A stretch of 64,000 bases of DNA from an uncultured Phycisphaerales bacterium (lineage in GTDB: Bacteria; Planctomycetota; Phycisphaerae; Sedimentisphaerales; Anaerobacaceae): NCBI GenBank assembly GCA_903857265.1, contig CAIODZ010000063.1, forward strand, positions 1 to 64,000, given 5' to 3'. This document shows positions 17,140 to 25,921 of the stretch, piece after piece (the first letter of the stretch is position 1; the number at the start of each line of letters is the position of its first letter). The notes under the pieces are model-generated. The model did not search any database, was not told where the DNA came from, and saw only the letters and a list, made by a program, of their open reading frames with translations. Made by a program: the position numbers and the translations under genes.

Positions 17140-17174
17140 AAATTGCCGGTTTTTTAGCCGGCTTTTTTCTTTTG
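17140..17174 (+). terminator. Terminator of the rhodanese gene
   Basis: GCCGG ... CCGGC stem with a TTTTTTAG loop followed by TTTTTTCTTTT. It lies 40 bases after the rhodanese stop. Confidence 0.8.
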
Positions 17175-17181
17175 GGGGGTT

Positions 17182-18177
17182 TTAGCCGAGGATGAGGTTT
17201 GCGGTGGAGAAGTAAAAGAGCAGGGTAGCGATATCGGCGGCAGCGAGGACGATGGGGCCTGCGGCGACTTTGGGGTCGATGCGGAATTTTCGAATCAGGG
17301 TGGGGACGATAACGCCGAGGAGGCAGGCGGTGATGACGGAAAGCCAGATACTGAGACCGATGGCAAGACCCTGCCATAAGACGCCCTTCCAGGAGTAAGC
17401 GGTAAGTCCGACGACGAAGCCGGAGCCGGCACCGAGGAGGACGGAGGTAAGCAATTCACTGCGGACACCCATTAATATGCGCCGCCATGAGGCGTTTCGC
17501 TGGAGGAGGACCTGGAGGGTAAGGGCCATTGACTGGATGCTGACACTTTCGGAGATTGCGAGGACGACGGTGATGAACATAGCGAGAATGGCGAGCTCGC
17601 TGATGAGCAGCTCGTAGCGGCTGGCGATGAAGGCGCAGATAATGCCGCTGGTGATATTGCAGAAGAGCCAGGGGAAGCGGCCTTTGAAGTCCGACCACGG
17701 AGAAACCTTTTTTTTGCCTATAGAGACGTGGACGCCAATCATCTGGAAGATGTTTTCGAGCTGACGCTGGTGGTTGAGCGAAACGACATCGTCGGTGAAG
17801 AGATTTATATCGACGATGCCGAGGATTTTATTGTCGTTGTCGACTACGGGCAGAGCAAGAAAGCGATATTCCGTGAAAAGCTCGCAGGCGCGCAAAACCG
17901 ACTGCGAATGCAGGACCGAGACAGGGGAACGGACCATAATCGACGAGATTTTCGTTTGGGGGTCGCTGGTGATTACGTTTCTTATGGGGACGACGCCTGC
18001 GAGGCGATTGTGCTCGTCGGTAACGTAGAGATAAAGGATATCTTCAGGGGAGGCGTTATCCCTGATGGATTTTATGGCATGAGCCACGGTTTCGTCGTGT
18101 TTAAGCGCGACGAAATCGGTCCGCATATAGGCGGAGACGGGTTCCTGCAGATTATGGTCGCTCAGTTTAGCCGGCAT
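17182..18177 (-). CDS. MgtE-like divalent-cation transporter without N domain
   Basis: 331 residues. Starts straight with two CBS domains (about 8-140: VSAYMRTDFVALKHDETVAH; LALPVVDNDNKILGIVDIN) and continues with five membrane helices typical of MgtE, ending DPKVAAGPIVLAAADIATLL. In MgtE the usual pore-region GGN-G-QS motif reads SESVSIQSMALTLQ here, so it is partly altered. The ~130-residue N-terminal regulatory domain of MgtE is missing and the gene begins naturally at an ATG, so this is a short subfamily rather than a truncation. Probably Mg2+ or Co2+ transport in the cytoplasmic membrane. Confidence 0.75.
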   Translation of the reverse strand: MPAKLSDHNLQEPVSAYMRTDFVALKHDETVAHAIKSIRDNASPEDILYLYVTDEHNRLAGVVPIRNVITSDPQTKISSIMVRSPVSVLHSQSVLRACELFTEYRFLALPVVDNDNKILGIVDINLFTDDVVSLNHQRQLENIFQMIGVHVSIGKKKVSPWSDFKGRFPWLFCNITSGIICAFIASRYELLISELAILAMFITVVLAISESVSIQSMALTLQVLLQRNASWRRILMGVRSELLTSVLLGAGSGFVVGLTAYSWKGVLWQGLAIGLSIWLSVITACLLGVIVPTLIRKFRIDPKVAAGPIVLAAADIATLLFYFSTANLILG

Positions 18178-18336
18178 TACACACCTTTCGGCTGCAACTA
18201 TACCATAAAACTTAGCAGGAATTCAACAATCGTGAGGGGCTTTCTTCCGGCCGGTTTCCTTTTGACAGCGGGCCAAAATACAATAAGATTCACTTTCTTA
18301 CACACAATATTGACCGGCTGAAATGGAGATAATGAT

Positions 18337-20235
18337 ATGCGTAAGGTTATCACAGGGATTGCCGTGGGGGTATTAATTCTTATGTGTTCGACTTTTTCGA
18401 CTTCGGCTAAGGGGTATCAGAACTTCAAAGTGGCAATTTACGCTACGGCCCGCGACGTGAACCAGATGGGCGACGCCAACTGGCTGGCAACTCGGTGGGA
18501 GGAGATATCGAGGCAGGTGAAGGTCGATAAGATTTATTTAGAGACACACCGCGATACGATGCTGGTGGATGTGAATACGGTATTGGCGGCGAAGAAATTT
18601 TTCGAGGACAAAGGCGTCGAGGTGGCGGGAGGCATCACCTATACGGTGATGGAAAGCAACCGTTTTCAGACGTTTTGTTATACCAAACCCGAATCGCGAA
18701 AGCGTGTAAAGGAAATAGCGAAATATACGGCGAAATTATTCGATGAGGTCATCTTAGACGATTTTTTCTTCACCAACTGCAAATGCGAATCGTGCATCAA
18801 GGCCAAGGGCGACAAAAGCTGGTCGGAATTCAGGATTGACCTGATGAAAGGGGCGGCGAAAAACTTAGTTGTGGGGCCTGCAAAGGCGGCGAATCCGAAG
18901 GTGAAAATGGTAATCAAGTACCCGAACTGGTATGAGCATTTCCAGGGATGCGGATTCAACCTCGAGGCGGAGCCGAAGATTTTCGACGGGATATACACGG
19001 GGACGGAGACGAGAGACCCGGTTTATACAGACCAGCATTTGCAGCAATACGAGGGATATCAGATATACCGATATTTCGAGAACATAAAGCCCGGCGGCAA
19101 CGGCGGCGGGTGGGTTGATACGTTTGGGATTCGTTATATGGACCGTTACGCGGAGCAGTTGTGGCTGACGCTGTTCGCCAAGGCGCCGGAGATTACGCTT
19201 TTTAACTTCAGCTCGATGCTGCGGCCCATACCGCAGGAATATCGTGCTGAGTGGCAAGGTGGGCAGACGAGCTTCGATTTTAAGGAGATGATGCAGCTGA
19301 TAAAGCAGGCGGACGGCACGACAGTTGCGCCAAGCTCAATGGCAAGACCTGCCGGCTATAGCTTTGAGCTGGTTGATAAATTTTTAGGCGAGTTGGGCAA
19401 TCCCGTCGGGGTGAAGAGTTATAAGCCATATCATTCGGTGGGAGAGGATTTCCTGCACAACTATATTGGTATGTGCGGAATACCGATGGATTTGATGCCT
19501 GAGTTCCCGGCGGAGGCCAATGTGATATTCCTGACCGAGTCGGCGAAGTTCGACAAGAAAATCGTGGCTAAAATCAAAAAGCAGTTAGTTGCCGGCAAAA
19601 CGGTCGTAATCACGTCCGGGTTGTATAAGGCGCTGCAGGGCAAAGGAATAGAGGGCATCGTCGAATTGAGAATAGGCGACGAAAAGGTACGCACTAAACA
19701 ATTCCAGTTCCAGCGTCGAATAGGCCCGGTATGTGAATCGAAACAAGAGATTATATTTCCGCAGATTAAATACCTGACCAATGATTCGTGGGAGGAAATT
19801 TTCTGCCTGGCGAGCGGCAATGGTTATCCTGTTTTACATTCTGCAGATTACGCCAACAGTCGATTGTATGTGCTGACGATTCCCGATAACTACGGGGATT
19901 TATACAATCTACCCGCGGAGGTCCTGACTCAAATCAGGGCCGTACTGGCAAAAGAGATGTATGTCCGATTGGATGGCCCAAGCCAGGTAGCGATGTTCGT
20001 TTATGATAACGACACGTTTATCGTGGAGTCGTTCCGTGATGAGCCGGTTGACGTGAAAATTGTGGCGGACAAGCGAATAAATAAATTGCAGGACATTCTC
20101 ACAGGCGAAGAACTCACAGGCGAAGCGATAGTAACCCAGCCGAGGCGATTCGGACAGCCAGCGCCAGCGCCCGATAAGATGGCTTTCAAAATGACAATCA
20201 AGCCGCATTCTTATCGCGTCTTCAAATGCGAATGA
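18337..20235 (+). CDS. Secreted glycosidase-like TIM-barrel protein
   Basis: 632 residues, ribosome site GGAGA, signal peptide about 1-24 (VITGIAVGVLILMCSTFSTS). The first ~310 residues look like a (beta/alpha)8 barrel: VDKIYLETHRD, VAGGITYTVME, EVILDDFFFTNCKCESC, VKMVIKYPNWYEH and ITLFNFSSML, with acidic residues (DD at the FDEVILDD strand) as possible catalytic groups. A Rossmann-like glutaminase-fold stretch (NVIFLTESAKFDKKIVAKIK, VVITSGLYKALQGKG) and a beta-domain follow. That order resembles Phycisphaerae polysaccharide hydrolases of unassigned family. Periplasmic or extracellular. Substrate unknown. Confidence 0.55.
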   Translation: MRKVITGIAVGVLILMCSTFSTSAKGYQNFKVAIYATARDVNQMGDANWLATRWEEISRQVKVDKIYLETHRDTMLVDVNTVLAAKKFFEDKGVEVAGGITYTVMESNRFQTFCYTKPESRKRVKEIAKYTAKLFDEVILDDFFFTNCKCESCIKAKGDKSWSEFRIDLMKGAAKNLVVGPAKAANPKVKMVIKYPNWYEHFQGCGFNLEAEPKIFDGIYTGTETRDPVYTDQHLQQYEGYQIYRYFENIKPGGNGGGWVDTFGIRYMDRYAEQLWLTLFAKAPEITLFNFSSMLRPIPQEYRAEWQGGQTSFDFKEMMQLIKQADGTTVAPSSMARPAGYSFELVDKFLGELGNPVGVKSYKPYHSVGEDFLHNYIGMCGIPMDLMPEFPAEANVIFLTESAKFDKKIVAKIKKQLVAGKTVVITSGLYKALQGKGIEGIVELRIGDEKVRTKQFQFQRRIGPVCESKQEIIFPQIKYLTNDSWEEIFCLASGNGYPVLHSADYANSRLYVLTIPDNYGDLYNLPAEVLTQIRAVLAKEMYVRLDGPSQVAMFVYDNDTFIVESFRDEPVDVKIVADKRINKLQDILTGEELTGEAIVTQPRRFGQPAPAPDKMAFKMTIKPHSYRVFKCE

Positions 20236-20400
20236 TAACTTTAGCTATCAACATTGCCCTTCGGCTGGCGTCTTTATAGTTAGATAAAGCTTTTGCTATT
20301 ATCGCTGACGCTGTATCGTGAGGCGTTTAATCCGCCCGCGGCGGAGAAATACGGGAAATATCGAATAAAACGGCATCAACTCAGGAGAAAGGGAAATCTT

Positions 20401-22065
20401 ATGAAACGAATCCTGTTTTTTATGATGTTTATTTCTCTGACGGCTGCCGGCTTTGCCGGGGCGGACGTATCGGAAATGAATATTCAATTTCTTCGAGCAG
20501 TACAAGACGGCAACCTCCTGGCTGTGCAAACCCTTTTAGCTGACGGCGCTGATATTAACACGAGGGTCAATAATAACTACGTATGGCACCTTATATCTGC
20601 AGCGTACAACGGCGATGCGAAAGTCGTCAAGCTCCTGATAGAAAATGATGCTGAGGTCAGCGTAATGAAACCTGCCTATGGTGCAACAGCCCTGTGGATA
20701 GCGGCATACAACGGTCATACGGAAATCGTAAAGCTTCTGTTGAAAAAAGGTGCCGACGTTAATGATTATATGATACTGACGACACCGGCAGCGATGGGAC
20801 GCACAGAAATTGTCAAGCTCCTGCTGGAAAAGGGCGCCGATGTAAATGCCGGAGGTGAAACAGCCCTGATCTGGGCGGCGAATAACGGCCATACTGAAAC
20901 CGTAAAGCTTCTGCTGGGAAATGGCGCCGATGTCAATGCGAAGGATAGCGAGGGGGGAACAGCCCTGTATATGGCGGCACAGCAGGGCCATACTGAAGTT
21001 GTCAAGCTTCTGCTGGAAAAGGGTGCCGATGTTAATGCGAAATCTGGCCCTGTAAATGTCCTGATGATGGCAGCGACGAAAGGAGATACCGAAATCGTAA
21101 AGCTTCTGCTGGAGAAGGGTGCTGATGTGAATGCGAAAGACACCTATGGCGGTAAAACGGCCTTGGCACAGGCAGCATTCTATGGCCATACGGAAATCGT
21201 CAAGCTTCTGCTGGAAAAGGGCACCGACGTTAACGCCGCAGATAGAACAGATATGATGAAGATGGCGGCGTATAACGGCCATATCGAAATCGTCAAGCTC
21301 CTGCTGGAAAAGGGCGTTGATGTCAATGCGAAGGATGAAAGAGGTACAACAGCCCTGATGGCGGCGGCGTCCAATGGCCATACGGATATAGTCAAGCTCC
21401 TGCTGGAAAATGGCGCCGATGTTAATGCGAAAATAACCCTCGATGACGGTAGAACAAGAACGGCCTTATGGGGGGCAAAAAAAAGAGGTCATACAGATAT
21501 AGTCCAAATGCTTGAAAAAGCTGGCGCAAAAGAGATGGGGGCAGATTTAAACCTGCCAGCAGAGCGCCCTAAAGATATAGTAAAGGAGGCCCCGGAACTA
21601 CAGCAGATTAAAGGGTGGATAAACAGTGAACCGATAAAATTGGCAGACCTTCGCGGCAAGGTCGTATTATTGGATTTTTGGGGGACATGGTGCGGTCCCT
21701 GTGTAGGGGGAATGCCAGATTTGATGGATCTGTACGATAAATATCACGACAAGGGGCTGGTCATTATCGGTATCCACGATGATTCGATGAATTCCGTAAA
21801 GGAACTGGAAAAGAAGATTGGGGAACTGAGCAAAAAAAACTGGAATGGCAGAAAAATACCCTTTGCCATCGCACTTGACGGAGGCGGATATTGCAGGATT
21901 GAGGGGACAGGGAAAGCAGCCCGAGGAGCGACAACCGCGGCATACGGAGTACAGTCCTGGCCGACGACGGTGCTGATTGACAAACATGGCAAGATTTTCA
22001 GTAATGGCTCTGGAACCGAGTTCTTCATTGATAAATGGCTGGAGAAACTTCTGGCTGACGACTGA
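20401..22065 (+). CDS. Secreted ankyrin-repeat / TlpA-like thioredoxin fusion
   Basis: ATG 20401 has AGGAGAAAGGG upstream; the 36 codons before it translate a conserved leader shared with the ankyrin gene at 43536. 554 residues: signal peptide about 1-21, then about eleven ankyrin repeats (33 residues each, HTEIVKLLLEKGADVNAK) to about residue 375, a linker, and a TlpA/AhpC-type thioredoxin domain from about 400 (LRGKVVLLDFWGTWCGPC, redox cysteines 431 and 434; QSWPTTVLIDKHGKI with the cis-proline). A periplasmic disulfide or redox protein with a large protein-binding front is likely. The repeats are also very similar as DNA, pointing to recent expansion. Confidence 0.85.
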   Translation: MKRILFFMMFISLTAAGFAGADVSEMNIQFLRAVQDGNLLAVQTLLADGADINTRVNNNYVWHLISAAYNGDAKVVKLLIENDAEVSVMKPAYGATALWIAAYNGHTEIVKLLLKKGADVNDYMILTTPAAMGRTEIVKLLLEKGADVNAGGETALIWAANNGHTETVKLLLGNGADVNAKDSEGGTALYMAAQQGHTEVVKLLLEKGADVNAKSGPVNVLMMAATKGDTEIVKLLLEKGADVNAKDTYGGKTALAQAAFYGHTEIVKLLLEKGTDVNAADRTDMMKMAAYNGHIEIVKLLLEKGVDVNAKDERGTTALMAAASNGHTDIVKLLLENGADVNAKITLDDGRTRTALWGAKKRGHTDIVQMLEKAGAKEMGADLNLPAERPKDIVKEAPELQQIKGWINSEPIKLADLRGKVVLLDFWGTWCGPCVGGMPDLMDLYDKYHDKGLVIIGIHDDSMNSVKELEKKIGELSKKNWNGRKIPFAIALDGGGYCRIEGTGKAARGATTAAYGVQSWPTTVLIDKHGKIFSNGSGTEFFIDKWLEKLLADD

Positions 22066-22230
22066 ACCTAAAGCAGAAGGAAATAAAATGAAAAGGCGAA
22101 AAATAAATCCGCCCTTACTATAGGTCTTGTATAATTTGCTTTAAATCTGTGCTAAGCCACGTCAATCCGTCTCCTTTGGCGGACGAAGCAGCTCAACCCC
22201 AACCGTTCAACATAACCTTACCGAAATCAC

Positions 22231-22824
22231 CTATTTTGGCACAATAGGGATATAGATATAGACGGGTCGGTTCATCCATTCCTTTGGGGCGTATTGCTCG
22301 AAACAGCAGGCCTTATTGTCTATTTTGTAACGTGAGGCGGGAAGCCATTGGCTGAAAATATATTCGTAGGTCTTGCCCATATCCTGGCTTGCGCATTTGA
22401 AGACAGCATATGTCGCGGCGGGGATATTGCGTGTTACAAGATTGGGGTCCGGTTTGGCAGCATCGGCATGGACAGACATTCCGGCGAGGTAATCGAAGGT
22501 GCCTTTTTTGTCCATAGCGAAGTCAACGCCGTAATATCGCCATTCAACGCTGAGTGGCCTGATTTGGTCTTTGTATGGCTCGAAGGCATCCCAGATTTTG
22601 GTATATGTGTCGGGATTCTTCTCATCAGCCGAAGTGATGCGGGTTTGTACGCCCATCACGGTGAAGGCATCCTTGTCTTTTAAATCGTAGTTCATCGCGA
22701 CTGTTTTTTCGGCTTTGGCGGATGTCTTTGGGCCGGGCGAGGCCTGCTGGCTTTCATTACATCCCTGTGTTGCGATGAAAGCAATGGTAAGGATTGTCAG
22801 GGCGAGGCATTTTGCAACTTTCAT
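22231..22824 (-). CDS. Lipoprotein with GyrI-like effector-binding domain
   Basis: ATG 22824 has AAGGAG six bases upstream. 197 residues with a lipoprotein signal (LTILTIAFIATQGC). The rest contains MGVQTRITSADEKNPDTYTK and IWDAFEPYKDQI, then YYGVDFAMDKKGTFDYLAGM, IPAATYAVFKCASQDMGKTY and YIFSQWLPASRY. This is the GyrI-like (AraC effector-binding) fold, here as an exported lipoprotein without a DNA-binding domain. Ligand unknown. Confidence 0.75.
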   Translation of the reverse strand: MKVAKCLALTILTIAFIATQGCNESQQASPGPKTSAKAEKTVAMNYDLKDKDAFTVMGVQTRITSADEKNPDTYTKIWDAFEPYKDQIRPLSVEWRYYGVDFAMDKKGTFDYLAGMSVHADAAKPDPNLVTRNIPAATYAVFKCASQDMGKTYEYIFSQWLPASRYKIDNKACCFEQYAPKEWMNRPVYIYIPIVPK

Positions 22825-22939
22825 GCTATTCTCCTTTTTAGCCAAATGAAATAAACTGTTTTTTGTCGGTGGGGTAATTATAATTACTATCAGCTGGTTT
22901 TAGCAAGAGCGAACAATATGTTTTTGAAAGGTAAGGACA

Positions 22940-23983
22940 ATGCGAAGAAGGGACGTTTTGGCGTTGCCGATTCTGGCGGCGGCTGGGGGATATAGCTCGA
23001 AGATGGTTTTGGCAGACACAGGAAAACCCATGAAAAACGATTTGGTTGAGAAAGCCAAAATTGCGATGCTGTGTATGCAGCGGGCAAGCTGGGAACAGGG
23101 CGTGGCATCACAAGCGATGATAGAGCAGGGGGAAAAGGACATCATTGTCCTGATGGGTAAAGAGGCGGTTGTTCGCAGAAAAGAAGACGGACGGGTTGCG
23201 ATGCTCGGAACGGAAAACGCGGTAACCGACCCCGGCTCGAATGGGGCCGCGATTTTGTATGCCTACAAGATTACCGGCGACAAGAAACTAAAAGACGCGG
23301 CGGACGCGTTATATACATATCTTAAAAAAAGGGCGCCGAGGACCGAAAACGGGGCGATATGTCACGTTACGTCCGGCAAAGAGATATGGAGCGACGCGAT
23401 GTTTATGACGCCGCCGTTTTTAGCGCTTGTGGGCGATTTCGAGGAGACGATGAGGCAGGTCGATTGTTACCGGGGATTTTTGTGGAACAAGGAAAAGAAG
23501 CTTTTTTCACATATATGGGACGACAAGAAAAAGGGTTTCAAGCATGAAGCGTGCTGGGGCGGGGGCAACGGATGGTGCGCGGCGGGGATGGCGCAGATAA
23601 TCGATACGCTGCCGAAAGATAAGGAAGATGACCGCAAAAAGCTGATTGGTTATACGGAGGAATTATTGGACGGCTGTATTTCTTTTATGAGGCCCGACGG
23701 GCTGTTTCACGACATCGTTGACGATACGAATACGTTTGTCGAGACCAATTTGTCGCAAATGTTAGCGTATTCGATTTACAAGGGGGTAAAATCCGGCTGG
23801 CTGAAAGATAGTTATCTCAAATCGGCGGACAAGATGCGGGCAGGCGCACACAGCAAGGTTGACGAGTATGGCGTTGTGCAGGGGGCGTGCGGGTCGCCAT
23901 TGTTTGACAGGTCGGGGACGAGCACCGAGGCGCAGGCGTTTTTGTTGATGATGGAGGCGGCATACGCGCGTCTGGTCGGCTGA
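22940..23983 (+). CDS. GH88/GH105 unsaturated glucuronyl/galacturonyl hydrolase
   Basis: 347 residues. Starts MRRRDVLALPILAAAGG, a Tat- or Sec-like export signal. The (alpha/alpha)6 barrel of GH105 is recognisable: SWEQGVASQAMIE, TDPGSNGAAILYAYKITGDK, WSDAMFMTPPFLALVG (the aspartate is the expected acid), HEACWGGGNGWCAAGMAQII and ETNLSQMLAYSIYKG. Known activity: removal of the unsaturated uronic acid left by pectate or ulvan lyases, acting outside the cytoplasm here. It fits a polysaccharide-degrading lifestyle. Confidence 0.85.
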   Translation: MRRRDVLALPILAAAGGYSSKMVLADTGKPMKNDLVEKAKIAMLCMQRASWEQGVASQAMIEQGEKDIIVLMGKEAVVRRKEDGRVAMLGTENAVTDPGSNGAAILYAYKITGDKKLKDAADALYTYLKKRAPRTENGAICHVTSGKEIWSDAMFMTPPFLALVGDFEETMRQVDCYRGFLWNKEKKLFSHIWDDKKKGFKHEACWGGGNGWCAAGMAQIIDTLPKDKEDDRKKLIGYTEELLDGCISFMRPDGLFHDIVDDTNTFVETNLSQMLAYSIYKGVKSGWLKDSYLKSADKMRAGAHSKVDEYGVVQGACGSPLFDRSGTSTEAQAFLLMMEAAYARLVG

Positions 23984-24315
23984 TTTACGCTGATTGAGGT
24001 GTTGCGTGGAAAGGCGGGGATTTGTCCCGGCGCGATTTTTGTCATCTCCTGAGCATATCAAATTCTGCAATATAATTCGTCTGTTCGCACGTCATATACA
24101 GGGGGAATTTTTCGCCAAAATATGCTGTCAGGGGCACGATTATTTTCTTTATTTTTTTGAACCCGAATTTTGCCGGCGTTCGTAAATAGTAATAGCGATA
24201 TGTAACAATAAATAACGAAAGGGTATGTATATGTTTGTTGTTTGGGATTTAAGTGCTGTTTGTAAACAAGCGTATCAGTCATTAAACTCCCTTTTGGGCC
24301 TGCTTGAAAACGTTC

Positions 24316-24379
24316 TCGGACGTATTAATCCCCAAAATACCCCATACAGTTACAGGGGTATATTAAATTCGACATTATG
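24316..24379 (+). promoter_or_regulatory. Hairpin element copy 1 upstream of the hydrogenase
   Basis: TACCCC (24338-24343) pairs with GGGGTA (24355-24360) around an 11-base loop (ATACAGTTACA), followed by GACATTATG. The flanking GTATTAATCCCCAAAA and the loop bases AC-GTT-C are shared with copy 2. Could be an RNA leader element or an activator site. Confidence 0.5.
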
Positions 24380-24634
24380 TAATAATTTCTCTTGATTTGT
24401 GAAATTTACAGGTTATAATTATATTGCAAAGCCGACATATTACATAATATAAATATGTTCGAACAAGGTCCGCACGGACTTAGTATTAAAATAATAATAG
24501 TAATAAAATCGGGGCGGTAGTTAATTATAACTGAATATGGCGGCAAACAAACCGAATTTAATCGCGTGATTACTACTTTGTCAGAAATAAGATGCAAACC
24601 TGTTAACGATTTATTCCCCCTTAACAAAAATTTT

Positions 24635-24698
24635 CATGAACGCTCTAATTCCCAACAATCCCCTGACGGTTGCGGGGGTATTTCGGGCGACATTTTAG
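24635..24698 (+). promoter_or_regulatory. Hairpin element copy 2 upstream of the hydrogenase
   Basis: CCCC (24660-24663), loop TGACGGTTGCG, then GGGGTAT and GACATTTTAG. Aligned with copy 1 it keeps the stem, the AC-GTT-C loop bases, the GGGGTAT end and the GACATT box, while other bases differ. It ends 70 bases before the start codon of the small subunit. Confidence 0.5.
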
Positions 24699-24769
24699 AT
24701 CACATCTATTTCAGATTTGGTTTTTGAGCAGAATAAATTTAAGCCGATTAGTTTAAGGAGAATTGAACA

Positions 24770-25891
24770 ATGATAATATCACGCAGAGAATTTTTAAGAG
24801 CTGCAGCCGCAATGGCAGGCGTGCTGGGGCTTGAATCAGGCGGCCTGTTGAAATTAAATGAAGCACTGGCGGGAGCGGGCAACCCCTCGGTAATCTGGCT
24901 TCAGGGGCAGTCGTGCACGGGCTGTTCGGTTTCGTTTCTGAACAGCGTTTATTACGCGACGGTCGATACGCTCCTGCTCGACAAGATTAACCTCGAATAC
25001 CACCCGACCGTGATGGCTCCCGCGGGGGATTTTGCCATATCGGCTGCGCAGGTGGTTCGCCCATCGACGGGTGAGCTTATAGACCTGGGTGGTGAATGGT
25101 CGCAAAAAGCTACGGGACTGAATATGGACCTCAACGGCGACGGAGTCGTCAATTTTGTCGATTACGCCCTGCTTGCCAAAAGAGGGTATATACTTGTTGT
25201 GGAAGGCGCGATTCCAACTGGAGCCGGCGGCGAGTATTGCGAAATAGGCGGCGGGATGACGATGCTCAGCGCACTTCAACTCTTCGCCAAATACGCGAGC
25301 CAAGTTATCGCTGTAGGCACTTGTGCCAGTTTCGGAGGCATTCCGGCGAGCGGACCGAATCCAACCGGCGCTATGGGAGTTAGCGCAGCGTTGACCTCGT
25401 TAGGCCAAACCAGGCCTGTTATAAACATCCCCGGCTGTCCGATTCATCCCGACTGGCTTGTGGGAACGATTGTTAATCTCCTGACGGGCACGGCGATTCC
25501 TTTAGACAGCCAGTCGAGGCCAACCGCCTTTTATGGCACGCTGGTGCACAGCGCCTGTCCATACCTAAGCTCGTTCAATTCATCGTATTCGGGGCGATTA
25601 AGCCATGCGGGCAACAGGAGTTGCTTGTCGTGCCACACGAATACGGACGGCAATATTCCAAGTCCGAGAACACTTGGCACATCGGGGTGCCTGTTTGCGA
25701 TGGGCTGCAAGGGCAGACAGACATATTGCGATTGCCCGACGAGAAAATGGAACAGCCCTGCACAGGGACAAACCGGCGTCAACTGGTGCGTCCAGGCGGG
25801 CAGTCCCTGCATCGGCTGCACTGACCCGACCTTCCCGGATGCAATGACCCCGTTCTACACGTTGAGCGGCAGCGGAGCCAATGACGATTAA
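24770..25891 (+). CDS. [NiFe]-hydrogenase small subunit with dockerin-like insert
   Basis: 373 residues. Tat signal SRREFLRAAAAMAGVLGLES. Proximal cluster motif GQSCTGCSVSF (C49, C52) with GTCASFGG (C185) and PGCPIHPDW (C223). Distal and medial ligands H260 and C263 (HSACP), C307, C313 (MGCKG), C322 (CDCPTRKWN), C340, C347 and C350 (GSPCIGCTDPTFPD). Two insertions are not normal for the family: a segment at about 91-138 with a perfect EF-hand loop DLNGDGVVNFVD (residues 120-131), and a loop with CLSCH (285-289). There is no C-terminal membrane anchor. Folded export with the large subunit is expected. First gene of the operon. Confidence 0.9.
   Translation: MIISRREFLRAAAAMAGVLGLESGGLLKLNEALAGAGNPSVIWLQGQSCTGCSVSFLNSVYYATVDTLLLDKINLEYHPTVMAPAGDFAISAAQVVRPSTGELIDLGGEWSQKATGLNMDLNGDGVVNFVDYALLAKRGYILVVEGAIPTGAGGEYCEIGGGMTMLSALQLFAKYASQVIAVGTCASFGGIPASGPNPTGAMGVSAALTSLGQTRPVINIPGCPIHPDWLVGTIVNLLTGTAIPLDSQSRPTAFYGTLVHSACPYLSSFNSSYSGRLSHAGNRSCLSCHTNTDGNIPSPRTLGTSGCLFAMGCKGRQTYCDCPTRKWNSPAQGQTGVNWCVQAGSPCIGCTDPTFPDAMTPFYTLSGSGANDD
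25127..25162 (+). other. Dockerin-like EF-hand loop inside the small subunit
   Basis: Codes DLNGDGVVNFVD, with oxygen ligands at loop positions 1, 3, 5, 9 and 12, followed by YALLAKRG. This is the planctomycete type I dockerin half-repeat. It is placed between the YHPTVMAPAG and YILVVEGAIP motifs of the hydrogenase. Only one of the usual two half-repeats is present. Confidence 0.8.
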
Positions 25892-25921
25892 GACAACGGT
25901 TAATTAAAGGAGAAAACGATA

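Larger units (their letters stand above)
23984..24769. other. 786-base leader region of the hydrogenase operon
   Basis: No supported gene. AT-rich between 24360 and 24600. Contains two related hairpin elements (24316-24379 and 24635-24698). The operon's ribosome site AAGGAG is at 24756-24761. Confidence 0.6.
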
